NCBI RefSeq assembly: GCF_009764685.1
Contig: NZ_VHLM01000075.1
Span: 1 to 64,000 of the forward strand
Length of the DNA stretch: 64,000 nucleotides
Reading direction: 5' to 3'
DNA from: Flavobacterium sp. I-STPP5a
Lineage (GTDB): Bacteria; Bacteroidota; Bacteroidia; Flavobacteriales; Flavobacteriaceae
The stretch's first letter is position 1; each line of letters opens with the position of its first letter. A model generated the notes under the pieces. That model ran no database searches and was not told the origin of the DNA. It saw nothing but the letters and a program-made list of their open reading frames with translations. This document shows, piece after piece, positions 36,302 to 45,343 of the stretch. A program made the translations under genes and the position numbers.

Positions 36302-39300
36302 ATGGAAAAAAAAATAGTTTCTTTTTTGTTTTCTACACGTTTGATGGCTTTCTTGTTCATAGCATATGCAGTTGCTATGGGTACAGGAACTTTTATAGAA
36401 AGTAAATACAATACAGACACTGCAAAAATCTTGATTTACAATGCTTGGTGGTTTGAGGCCATTCATGTCTTTTTTGTGATTAATTTTATTGGTAACATCA
36501 AGCGATATCAATTATTAAAAAAAGAAAAGTGGGCTACCTTGTTGCTTCATTTGTCTTTTATTTTCATCATTATAGGGGCATTTGTAACCCGTTACATCAG
36601 TTATGAAGGAGTAATGCCTATACGTGAAGGAGCTGCTGAAAATCAAATTTTTTCAGAGAAAACGTTTCTTACCGTCTTTGTTGATGGCGAATATAAAGGC
36701 GAAATGAAGCGTAGGGTTTTTGAAAAACAAGTTTTACTTTCACCTGTTACAAATAATGATTTTAGTATTACTGGAAAATTTGCCGACACCCCATTTGAAG
36801 TAGAATATGAAAGCTTTGTGATGGGTGCCAAGGAATTTATAAAACCTGATCCTAAGGGGATTGTATACTTAAAAATTGTTGAAGCCGGTGATGGTGGCAG
36901 GCACGAACATTTCCTGAAAGAAGGTGAAGTTCAAAACATTCATAACGTTTTGTTTTCACTTAATAAATTCACTGATGGAGCTATTAATATTACCACAACT
37001 GGAAAGGAGTATACCATTCAAACTCCATTTGAAGGGAATTTTATGCGTATGGCCGATAAGTTGCAAGGTAAAGTGACCAAGGATAATGCACAACCTTTAA
37101 TGATGCGTTCTTTATACAGCATAGGCGAAATGCGTTTTGTATTTCCAGATCCTGCCGTAAAAGGAGTAATAGACTACGAATCGGATAATGATTTTAAAGC
37201 TAAAACGCATGAGGATGCTATTACATTTAAAATAAAAGCAGAAGGTCAGGAAAAAACAGTTACTTTGTTAGGAACTAAAGGTAAAGTAGGGGAGTCCAAA
37301 ACGGTTAAAATGGGAAAAATAGATTATTCGTTTTTCTACGGAAGCAAAGCTTATGTGTTACCTTTTAAAATCAAATTAAATGATTTTATTGCACAAAAAT
37401 ATCCAGGAACAGAGAAAAGTTATTCCTCTTTTGAGAGTAAAGTAACCGTTCAAGATAAAGAGCCATTTGATGCCCGAATTTATATGAATAATGTTTTAGA
37501 TTATGAAGGATATCGTTTTTTTCAATCGGGATTTGACCCGGATGAAAAAGGAACTATTTTATCCGTAAACCATGATTTTTGGGGTACGTTATTAACTTAC
37601 ATCGGTTATTTTATGTTGTATTTTGCTATGATGGCCATTATGTTTACTAAATATTCAAGATTTGCTGATCTAAAAAGAAAATTGGATGTTGTGAAATCCA
37701 AAAAAGCAAAATTGTTAGGAGTGTGCCTCTTGTTTTTTAGCATCGGTGGTATGGCTCAAGAACACGATCATGCTGAACATGAAGGTCATGCACATACTGA
37801 AGCTCCGGCAAGTGAGGCAGCTGCTAGTGAAAAACCAGCACAACACAACAGTCATTCTAAGAAAAAATTAAGCCAAGAGGAATTATTGGCTTTAATAACA
37901 AAATATAAGGTTTCTGAGGCTCATGCAGCAAAGTTTGGGAGATTAGTGATTCAAGATGGTGGTGGAAGAATGAAACCAATCAACACTTTTTCATCAGAAT
38001 TGTTACGAAAAGTAAGCCAGAGTGATTCTTATAATGATATGAATTCTGATCAAGTTTTCTTATCCATAACTCAGTATGCTAGTTATTGGATTGAGATTCC
38101 TATCATTCATTTAAGAAAAGGAAACGATAGTATAAGAAAAATAATTGGTGTTGATAGCAAAGCAAAGGTTGCACCGTTCGTAGCATTTTTTGATGAAAAA
38201 GGAAATTACAAACTTTCTAAATACCTAGACGAGTCCTATAAAGCGGCTAATCCAAATCAATTTGAAAAAGATTTTATCGATACAGACAAAAGGGTAAATC
38301 TTATGGAGTCTGCATTGAGTGGTCGTATCCTGAAAATTTTCCCGATTCCAGAGGATAAAAACAATAAGTGGGTTTCCTTTTTAGAATTGAATGAAGCTGG
38401 TTTTAATGGCATAGAGGCTACATATACCAAAAATGTTTTGCCTTTGTATTTTGGTTCATTAGCAACGGCATCTACGTCAGGAGATTTTAAAACTGCTGAT
38501 GAATTGGTAGAAAGTATTACTGGTTTTCAAAAACGTTTTGGTAGTAAAGTAAGACCAAGTGAGGACAGAATTACATCAGAGGTATTGTATAACAAATACG
38601 ATATTTTTAGTAAATTGACCACTTGGTATATTTTAGCTGCTATTGCAATGTTGTTTTTTACCATTTTACAAATTTTCAAAGAACGTAAGTGGTTGCAATT
38701 TTCAGTAAATGGAATGCATATAATAATTGGTTTACTTTTTGTTTTACATACAGTAGGTTTAATTGCAAGATGGTATATTTCTGGACATGCACCTTGGAGT
38801 AATGCTTATGAATCTATCATTTATATTGCATGGGCAACAATGTTTTTTGGATTGGCATTTGACCGTAAATCAAAACTTACTGTGGCTTCCTCAGCATTTG
38901 TAACTGCAATGATTTTATTTGCAGCAAACTTGAACTGGATTGATCCCGAAATTGCCAACCTACAACCTGTTTTGAACTCGTATTGGTTAATGATTCACGT
39001 TGCAGTGATCGTAGGAAGTTATGGTCCATTAGCTTTAGGTATGATTCTGGGAGCTGTAGCATTATTGCTAATTATGTTTACCAATGAAAAGAATAAAGTA
39101 AAAATGGATTTAAACATTCAAGAAATTACTTATATCAATGAAATGGCACTTACAATTGGACTTATCATGCTTACCATTGGTAACTTTTTGGGAGGACAAT
39201 GGGCCAATGAAAGTTGGGGTAGGTATTGGGGATGGGACCCAAAAGAAACTTGGGCTTTGATTACCATTATGGTTTATGCATTTGTAATTCATGCTCGTTT

Positions 39301-39523
39301 TGTTCCTTCATTGCGTGGAAAATGGATTTTTAATTTAATGAGTATGTTCGCCTTTATTTCTACATTGTTTACGTATTATGGAGTGAACTTTCACTTAGTA
39401 GGATTACACTCGTATGCAAGTGGTGAAGCACATTCGCTAAGTTGGATTTGGTATACAATTGGGGGCATTGCATTATTTGGTGCTTTATCCTATCCGAAAT
39501 ATAGAAAGTATTATAAGAAATAA
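36302..39523 (+). CDS. ccsBA: Fused ResB-CcsA (CcsBA) cytochrome c synthase
   Basis: A 1073-residue membrane protein combining both halves of the system II cytochrome c assembly factor. The N-terminal ResB-like half has helices at about 12-30, 47-64 and 78-98, a large periplasmic region, and a helix near 430-450. The CcsA half begins at about residue 780 and holds the tryptophan-rich haem-handling motif WANESWGRYWGWDPKETWAL with the flanking histidines (FVIHARF, HLVGLHSYASG). Between them, near 480-515, lies an internal signal-like segment (LLGVCLLFFSIGGMAQ) and a His-rich stretch (EHDHAEHEGHAHTEAP). It ligates haem to apocytochrome c in the periplasm. It is a single gene with a -7 element upstream and a terminator downstream. 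Confidence 0.93.
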   Translation: MEKKIVSFLFSTRLMAFLFIAYAVAMGTGTFIESKYNTDTAKILIYNAWWFEAIHVFFVINFIGNIKRYQLLKKEKWATLLLHLSFIFIIIGAFVTRYISYEGVMPIREGAAENQIFSEKTFLTVFVDGEYKGEMKRRVFEKQVLLSPVTNNDFSITGKFADTPFEVEYESFVMGAKEFIKPDPKGIVYLKIVEAGDGGRHEHFLKEGEVQNIHNVLFSLNKFTDGAINITTTGKEYTIQTPFEGNFMRMADKLQGKVTKDNAQPLMMRSLYSIGEMRFVFPDPAVKGVIDYESDNDFKAKTHEDAITFKIKAEGQEKTVTLLGTKGKVGESKTVKMGKIDYSFFYGSKAYVLPFKIKLNDFIAQKYPGTEKSYSSFESKVTVQDKEPFDARIYMNNVLDYEGYRFFQSGFDPDEKGTILSVNHDFWGTLLTYIGYFMLYFAMMAIMFTKYSRFADLKRKLDVVKSKKAKLLGVCLLFFSIGGMAQEHDHAEHEGHAHTEAPASEAAASEKPAQHNSHSKKKLSQEELLALITKYKVSEAHAAKFGRLVIQDGGGRMKPINTFSSELLRKVSQSDSYNDMNSDQVFLSITQYASYWIEIPIIHLRKGNDSIRKIIGVDSKAKVAPFVAFFDEKGNYKLSKYLDESYKAANPNQFEKDFIDTDKRVNLMESALSGRILKIFPIPEDKNNKWVSFLELNEAGFNGIEATYTKNVLPLYFGSLATASTSGDFKTADELVESITGFQKRFGSKVRPSEDRITSEVLYNKYDIFSKLTTWYILAAIAMLFFTILQIFKERKWLQFSVNGMHIIIGLLFVLHTVGLIARWYISGHAPWSNAYESIIYIAWATMFFGLAFDRKSKLTVASSAFVTAMILFAANLNWIDPEIANLQPVLNSYWLMIHVAVIVGSYGPLALGMILGAVALLLIMFTNEKNKVKMDLNIQEITYINEMALTIGLIMLTIGNFLGGQWANESWGRYWGWDPKETWALITIMVYAFVIHARFVPSLRGKWIFNLMSMFAFISTLFTYYGVNFHLVGLHSYASGEAHSLSWIWYTIGGIALFGALSYPKYRKYYKK

Positions 39524-39542
39524 ATAGTATCACTGTTTATTG

Positions 39543-39582
39543 AAAAGGGTTTAACTTTAATAGAGTTAAGCCCTTTTTTTTT
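39543..39582 (+). terminator. Intrinsic terminator after ccsBA
   Basis: AAAAGGGTTTAACT pairs with AGTTAAGCCCTTTT (one wobble) around TTAATAG and runs into nine T residues. Confidence 0.85.
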
Positions 39583-39776
39583 GTTACATATGTTGATATT
39601 CAACTTTTGATTGTTATTTTTTTTAGTTGGTTTAAAAGTCTTCCGTTCGAAAAAAACTTTCACTTTAATTTTTTTTTAAGCTTGTGTTGTTTATAGTGTT
39701 GTTAATCATGAATTTATGATTTGTCGTATTAAACTTGTTAATATTATGTATTTCCGTTTAAATGCAAATTTAATCG

Positions 39777-39805
39777 TTGAAATACGTTTTATTTATGTAT
39801 TATTG
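39777..39805 (+). promoter_or_regulatory. Candidate promoter TTG-18-TATTATTG before the T9SS surface locus
   Basis: TTG at 39777 and TATTATTG at 39798-39805 (one mismatch to TAnnTTTG) are 18 bases apart, close to the Bacteroidota spacing. The start site would be near 39811, just ahead of the ATG at 39823. The region from 39583 to 39822 holds nothing else I can name. Confidence 0.4.
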
Positions 39806-39822
39806 TATAAAATATTAAATTT

Positions 39823-40293
39823 ATGAGGTACTTACTTATATTATTTACGGTGACTTTTCAAGGTCAAGTTTTACATCATCAAATGATTTCGGCACAAGGG
39901 GTTTCTAAAAAATTACCAGATGGGATTTTAGTTTCACAAACGATTGGCCAAAATAGTAATATTGGAACTTCAAGTTTTGATTATGTGATTCAGCAGGGAT
40001 TTCAACAGAGTTTTTGGGGAAAGTATATTGCCTCAAACCCACCCGAGAAAATAAAATTTAATACGTTTCCCAATCCATTTATTCAAACATTGAATTTCGA
40101 ATTTTCAAAACCTATTGCAGATGATATTGAAATAAATGTATTTGATATTAGTGGCAGGTTATTTTTTAAACAAACCAAAAAAGCAGATGATTTCCTCTTG
40201 ACTGTTTTACTTCCGGTTTTATCTAGAGGAGAGTACTTAGTTCGCTTAAGCACTTCAACGTTTACGGTATATACCAAAATCATAAAAATATGA
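39823..40293 (+). CDS. Short T9SS C-terminal sorting domain protein
   Basis: A 156-residue protein. The N-terminus (MRYLLILFTVTFQGQVLH) is a signal peptide of modest quality. Residues about 30-70 carry DGILVSQTIGQNSNIGTSS and VIQQGFQQSFWG, a pattern seen in small proteins at the head of flavobacterial surface operons. Residues about 80-156 (FNTFPNPFIQTLNFEF ... RGEYLVRLSTSTFTVYTKIIKI) form a T9SS type A sorting domain. So it is essentially a small mature domain plus an export tag. It precedes a fibre-like gene by 340 bases, and the two lie in one direction with no terminator seen between them. Confidence 0.8.
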   Translation: MRYLLILFTVTFQGQVLHHQMISAQGVSKKLPDGILVSQTIGQNSNIGTSSFDYVIQQGFQQSFWGKYIASNPPEKIKFNTFPNPFIQTLNFEFSKPIADDIEINVFDISGRLFFKQTKKADDFLLTVLLPVLSRGEYLVRLSTSTFTVYTKIIKI

Positions 40294-40635
40294 TAAAAAA
40301 TTACGCTTCATTAGGTAAGTTATTACCAACAATTTTGGAAATAAAAAAAATGCTTTTTTGGGTTAAGAATGCTTTCAATTTTTATCAGTTTGTTGCCTTA
40401 CGAATGCAGTTGTTACTTTCTTCTGTTTTTCTGCAGCAGTTGAAGTTATACCAAATTAGAATTTGTAGATATTTCTGTATGCAGATTAAACAAAATAGTA
40501 ATGCTAGGATTATAAACCTTCCTATGATGATAGTACTACCAAAAGTTATATTACCAACTTGTAGGTAATTATATTTTATTGAGAATAACTTCAATCATAT
40601 TTTTTTAAAATTTATCACATTTAATGAATCAAATT
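40294..40635. other. Non-coding or decayed stretch before the fibre gene
   Basis: A 92-codon frame can be read here (40290-40568), but its composition (many Cys, Met, Leu and Gln, no domain) is not protein-like for this genome and it overlaps the preceding stop. I see no promoter match or hairpin. It may be a long leader or a decayed gene. Confidence 0.4.
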
Positions 40636-41514
40636 ATGAAAAAAAATATTTTGCTCTTCATCTTTTTTCTTTGTGTAAAGGGTTTTGCACAAAGCAATGG
40701 AATTACCTATCAGGCTGTTATTTTGAAACCCACTAATAAAATTTCTACAGCAACTAGTAAAAATCTACCTGTAGCAAACAAAAACGTATGTATGCAATTC
40801 CAGTTTGTAGATGAGTTTTCAAAAATCGAATACCAGGAAGTTATTCAAACCACTACAGATCAATACGGGATGGTAAATCTTGTAATAGGTACAGGTACTC
40901 GTAATGGTGGATATGCATCATCTTTTAACGACATAACATGGGTTGCTGCTCCAAAAAGATTGGCAGTGAGTATCAATATATCTGGTGAATGCTCGTCATT
41001 TACTGAAATTAGCAATCAACCTTTTACAACAGTTCCTTTTGCTTATGCCGCAACAAACAGTACAAATGTTACGGGCGTTGTAGCTATTGAAAATGGAGGT
41101 ACAAATGCTACAACTATTATAGGTGCAAAAACGACATTGGAACTGGATCAAGTTAATAACACATCGGATGCAGCAAAGCCAATTAGTGATGCTACGAAAT
41201 CTGCACTCCAACTGAAAGAAGATATAGTCAATAAAAGCACTAATTTGTTGCAAGATGGAACTTCAGATGTTAAGTTTCCAACTGTAAAAGCAACTAAAAC
41301 GTATGTGGATACAGGAATAAATACCGTATTTACAACAATACAATCAGCTTTAGATTTAAAAGCGAACTTAGCTTCGCCAACTTTTACAGGAACGGTTTCG
41401 GGAATCGATAAAACAATGGTTGGATTGTCGAATGTAGATAACACCAGCGATGCGAACAAACCTGTTTCTGCTGCAGCGCAAACTGCCTTGGATTTAAAAG
41501 CAAATTTAGCTTAG
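40636..41514 (+). CDS. Repeat-fibre surface protein, N-terminal part, ending at in-frame TAG
   Basis: The ATG at 40636 is preferred to the ATG at 40624, because it opens the signal peptide MKKNILLFIFFLCVKGFAQ. The reading frame gives 292 residues. An N-terminal domain (ITYQAVILKPTNK ... TTVPFAYAATNSTNV) resembles the start of many Bacteroidota tail-fibre-like proteins. A degenerate first motif DQVNNTSDAAKPISDATKSA follows, then one full copy of a 46-residue repeat. The frame then meets TAG at 41512-41514, at a position where fourteen of the fifteen other copies encode serine by TCG or TCA after KANL(A/V). Downstream sequence stays in the same frame to 45318. Without read-through, this would be a truncated secreted stub. 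Confidence 0.75.
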   Translation: MKKNILLFIFFLCVKGFAQSNGITYQAVILKPTNKISTATSKNLPVANKNVCMQFQFVDEFSKIEYQEVIQTTTDQYGMVNLVIGTGTRNGGYASSFNDITWVAAPKRLAVSINISGECSSFTEISNQPFTTVPFAYAATNSTNVTGVVAIENGGTNATTIIGAKTTLELDQVNNTSDAAKPISDATKSALQLKEDIVNKSTNLLQDGTSDVKFPTVKATKTYVDTGINTVFTTIQSALDLKANLASPTFTGTVSGIDKTMVGLSNVDNTSDANKPVSAAAQTALDLKANLA

Positions 41515-43428
41515 CCAACTTTTACAGGTACGGTTTCGGGAATCGATAAAACAATGGTTGGATTATCGAACATTGATAACACTAGCGATGCGAATAAACC
41601 CGTTTCAGCTTCTGCGCAAAACGCATTAGATTTGAAGGCAAATTTAGCATCACCAACATTTACAGGAACGGTTTCAGGAATCGATAAAACAATGGTTGGA
41701 TTATCAAATATAGACAACACCAGCGATGCCAATAAACCAACTTCAGCAGCAACACAATCAGCCTTAGATTTAAAAGCAAATTTAGTTTCGCCAACATTCA
41801 CAGGGACTGTTTCGGGAATTGATAAAACAATGGTTGGATTGTCGAATGTAAATAACACCAGCGATGCGAACAAGCCAACTTCATTAGCAACACAGTCAGC
41901 TTTAGATTTAAAAGCAAATTTAGCTTCACCAACTTTTACAGGAACCGTTTCGGGAATTGATAAAACGATGGTTGGCTTAGCAAACGTTGATAATACTTCG
42001 GATGCAAATAAACCTGTTTCAACTGCTACTCAATCAGCTTTAGATTTAAAAGCAAATTTGGCTTCGCCAACATTTACAGGAACGGTTTCTGGAATTGATA
42101 AAACAATGGTTGGCTTAGCAAACGTTGATAATACTTCGGATACCAGCAAACCTGTTTCAACTGCTACTCAATCAGCTTTAGATTCAAAAGCAAATTTGGC
42201 TTCGCCAACATTTACAGGAACGGTTTCGGGAATTGATAAAACGATGGTGGGATTATCGAATATTGATAACACCAGCGATGCGGACAAACCTGTTTCATCT
42301 GCTGTGCAAAACGCTTTAGATTTAAAAGCGAATTTAGCTTCGCCAACATTTACAGGAACAGTTTCTGGAATTGATAAAACAATGGTTGGCTTAGCAAACG
42401 TTGATAATACTTCGGATACCAGCAAACCTGTTTCTGCTGCTGCGCAATCAGCCTTGGATTTGAAAGCAAATTTAGCTTCGCCAACATTCACAGGAACCGT
42501 TTCGGGAATTGATAAAACAATGGTTGGCTTAGTAAACGTTGATAATACTTCGGATGCAAACAAACCCGTTTCGGTTGCTGCGCAATCTGCCTTGGATTTA
42601 AAAGCGAATTTAGCTTCGCCAACTTTTACAGGAACCGTTTTAGGAATTGATAAAACGATGGTGGGCTTGGCAAACGTTGATAACACCAGCGATGCGAACA
42701 AACCTGTTTCAGCTGCTGCTCAAACCGCTTTAGATTTAAAGGCAAATTTAGCTTCGCCAACTTTCACAGGGACAGTTTCGGGAATTGATAAAACAATGAT
42801 TGGACTTGGAAATGTGGACAACACCAGCGATGCCAACAAACCCGTTTCAGCATCAACGCAAACCGCTTTAGGTTTGAAGGCAAATTTAGCTTCACCCACT
42901 TTCACAGGAACCGTTTCGGGAATCGATAAAACGATGGTTGGACTTGGAAATGTTGACAACACCAGCGATGCAAACAAATCAGTTTCAGCTGCTGCGCAAT
43001 CAGCTTTAGATTTGAAAGCAAATTTGGCTTCACCAACATTCACAGGAACGGTTTCGGGAATTGATAAAACGATGGTTGGTCTTGGAAATGTAGACAACAC
43101 CAGCGATGCAAACAAACCAACTTCAGCAGCAACACAATCAGCTTTAGATTTAAAAGCGAATTTAGCTTCGCCAACTTTTACAGGAACGGTTTCGGGAATC
43201 GATAAAACAATGATTGGCTTAGCAAACGTTGATAATACTTTGGATGCCAACAAACCAGTTTCTGCGGCAACACAAACCGCTTTAGATTTAAAAGCGAATT
43301 TAGCTTCGCCAACTTTTACAGGAACGGTTTCGGGAATTGATAAAACGATGGTGGGATTAAGCAATGTAGATGATACCAGCGATGCCAACAAACCTATTTC
43401 AGCACCTGCGCAAACCGCATTAGATTTG
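41359..43428 (+). repeat. Fifteen tandem 138-bp coding repeats, partial sixteenth to about 43463
   Basis: The spacing from the first KANLASP codon set (41359) to the sixteenth (43429) is exactly 15 x 138 bases, so no unit has an indel. Each unit encodes 46 residues: KANLASPTFTGTVSGIDKT, then M(V/I)GL(S/A/G)N(V/I)DNTSDANKP, then a variable x-x-Q-x-ALDL end. The first half is nearly invariant at DNA level, and the second half varies by synonymous and conservative changes. Such arrays are prone to recombination. Confidence 0.95.
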
Positions 43429-45318
43429 AAGGCGAATTTGGCTTCACCAACTTTTACAGGTACCCCTTTGGCACCAACGGCAACATCAAATACTAATTCT
43501 GATCAAGTTGCTACAACGGCATATGTAACTAGTGCTATATCTGCTTCAACAATACCTGATGCTACTGTTTCAGTAAAAGGAAAAATACAACTAGCAGGAG
43601 ACTTAACAGGAACTGCTGATTTACCAGCTATTGCTAATGATGCAATTACAAGTACTAAAATTAAAGATGGAGAAATAGTTAATGTAGATATTTCTTCCAC
43701 TGCTGAAATCCAAGATACAAAATTAGCAACAATTACTACAGCTGGAAAGGTTAGTAATAGCGCCACTACGGCTACAGAACTACATACCGGTTCTAGTATA
43801 GTATCAAGAGATATTTATGGAAGTTTTGCGGCAGGAAATATTACTGCAGCTGGATTAACTACTTCAGATAATATTAATGTTCATGGAATAACAATAGGCA
43901 CAAAGGGAGGATCCAACAACATAGGAATTGGAGACACTGCTTTTACTTGGTCAAGTCCAATAGGAAATAGTAATACGGTTTTAGGTATTTATGCATTTAC
44001 ATCCTCATCGGGTAGCAATAATACTGCTATAGGGAATAATGCGATCCGTCAGGGTGGTGGTTCAGGCGATAATAACACAGCAGTAGGAGCTGCTTCGCTT
44101 TCAAATGGTCAAGCTGCAAATAATAATACTGCTATTGGAGTTGGTACATTGACTCAATCTACTGGTACGGATAATACAGCATTAGGATATAATTCGGGTA
44201 GTGTTATTACTACTGGTACTCAAAATACTTTTTTAGGTAGTACTGCAGCTGCTCAAAATGGCAGCGAATCTATTAACAATGCAACTGCCATTGGATATGG
44301 TGCGGTAGTTAATTCAAGTAACACTTTACAACTAGGAAATACATCGGTTATTAACGTGAAAACAAGTGGAACAATTACTGCTGGTTCAATTACAATTCCA
44401 AATAATGATGGAACTGTCGGTCAAGTATTGGCAACAAATGGATTGGGTATATTAACATGGATTACACCTTCTACAACAGCAACAGCCTATAGTGGTGTAG
44501 TACCGGTGATCAATGGAGGTACAGGTTCATCAACTCAAAACTTTGTAGATTTAACTAATAATCAAACTATAGACGGTATTAAGAATTTTAGCGCTGATGC
44601 AGTGATTAACGGAGTTACTGTAGGTAGAGGGAATTTTAATGAAAACTCAAATACAGCTGTTGGACTAGGAACTTTAGCAAATAATGCTGGGTATGCTAAT
44701 ACTGGAGTAGGTAGAGAGGCATTAGCCTCAAATGGGGCGGCCGGAGGAAATACGGCATTGGGTTACATTGCATTGTCTAACAATGTTTCAGGAACAGACA
44801 ATGTTGCCATAGGTACGCAAACATTGCAGACAAATGTATCAGGGTCACAAAATACTGCTATTGGAAAAAATGCAAATGTTGCAACAGATGGTATTTCTAA
44901 TTCGGTAGCAATTGGCGCAAATGCAATTGTTACCTCTTCAAATACTATTCAATTAGGATCAGATGGTAGTGGTTCACATGCACCTATAACAGATGTGAAA
45001 ACTAGCGGTGTTATCACTGCAGCAGCGTTCAAAGTAGCCGGAGGGACAGCTGCACAATTTTTAAAAGCAGATGGTTCGGTTTCAACGCAAGCTATTACAG
45101 AAGTTGCAGACGAATTTAGTGCTAGTACGGCGCAAACTACATTTACTTTGACGCAAACTAAATCACCCAACAGTAAAGTTAAAATGTATATCAATGGAAT
45201 ACGAATTAGTAATACTGCGTATTCAGTATCAGGAAATACATTAACTTATATTCCATCTAATAACGGATCTTATTCGTTGTCAGTAAATGACCGAATTCAA
45301 TTTGATTATTTTTATTAA
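41515..45318 (+). pseudogene. Repeat-fibre surface protein, remainder after the TAG (no signal peptide)
   Basis: The same frame continues for 1267 residues after the TAG; the first ATG is at 41554, inside a repeat and without a signal peptide or ribosome site I would trust. It holds fourteen more 46-residue repeats centred on DKTMVGLSNVDNTSDANKP, a motif shared with phage tail fibres. Next is a linker (TSNTNSDQVATTAYVTSA), then two blocks rich in NNTAIG/NTALGY/NVAIGTQTL motifs (about 43910-44340 and 44640-44950) like the head repeats of trimeric YadA-type adhesins. It ends in a small sandwich (KMYINGIRISNTAYSVSGN). No T9SS tail is visible. If the TAG is read through or repaired, the product is a fibre of about 1560 residues. 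Otherwise this part is silent. Confidence 0.7.
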
Positions 45319-45343
45319 TAGCAGCTTCTAAAACCAAAACAAT

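Noticed and set aside
40290..40568. 92-codon ORF between the T9SS protein and the fibre gene
   Set aside because: It overlaps the preceding stop, has no signal or domain, and an unusual Cys/Met/Gln-rich composition. No evidence supports translation.
41359..43428. Repeat array considered as CRISPR
   Set aside because: Units are 138 bases, head to tail with no unique spacers, and encode protein. No cas genes are near.
41148..43766. Long minus-strand ORFs (103 to 223 codons) across the fibre repeats
   Set aside because: The repeat is 138 bases, a multiple of three, so any open antisense frame is copied along the array. The products are repetitive mirror translations with no start context.
39823..45318. 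Prophage or tail-fibre module
   Set aside because: Tail-fibre-like repeats are present, but no capsid, terminase, integrase, baseplate or lysis gene is seen, and the protein has a signal peptide.
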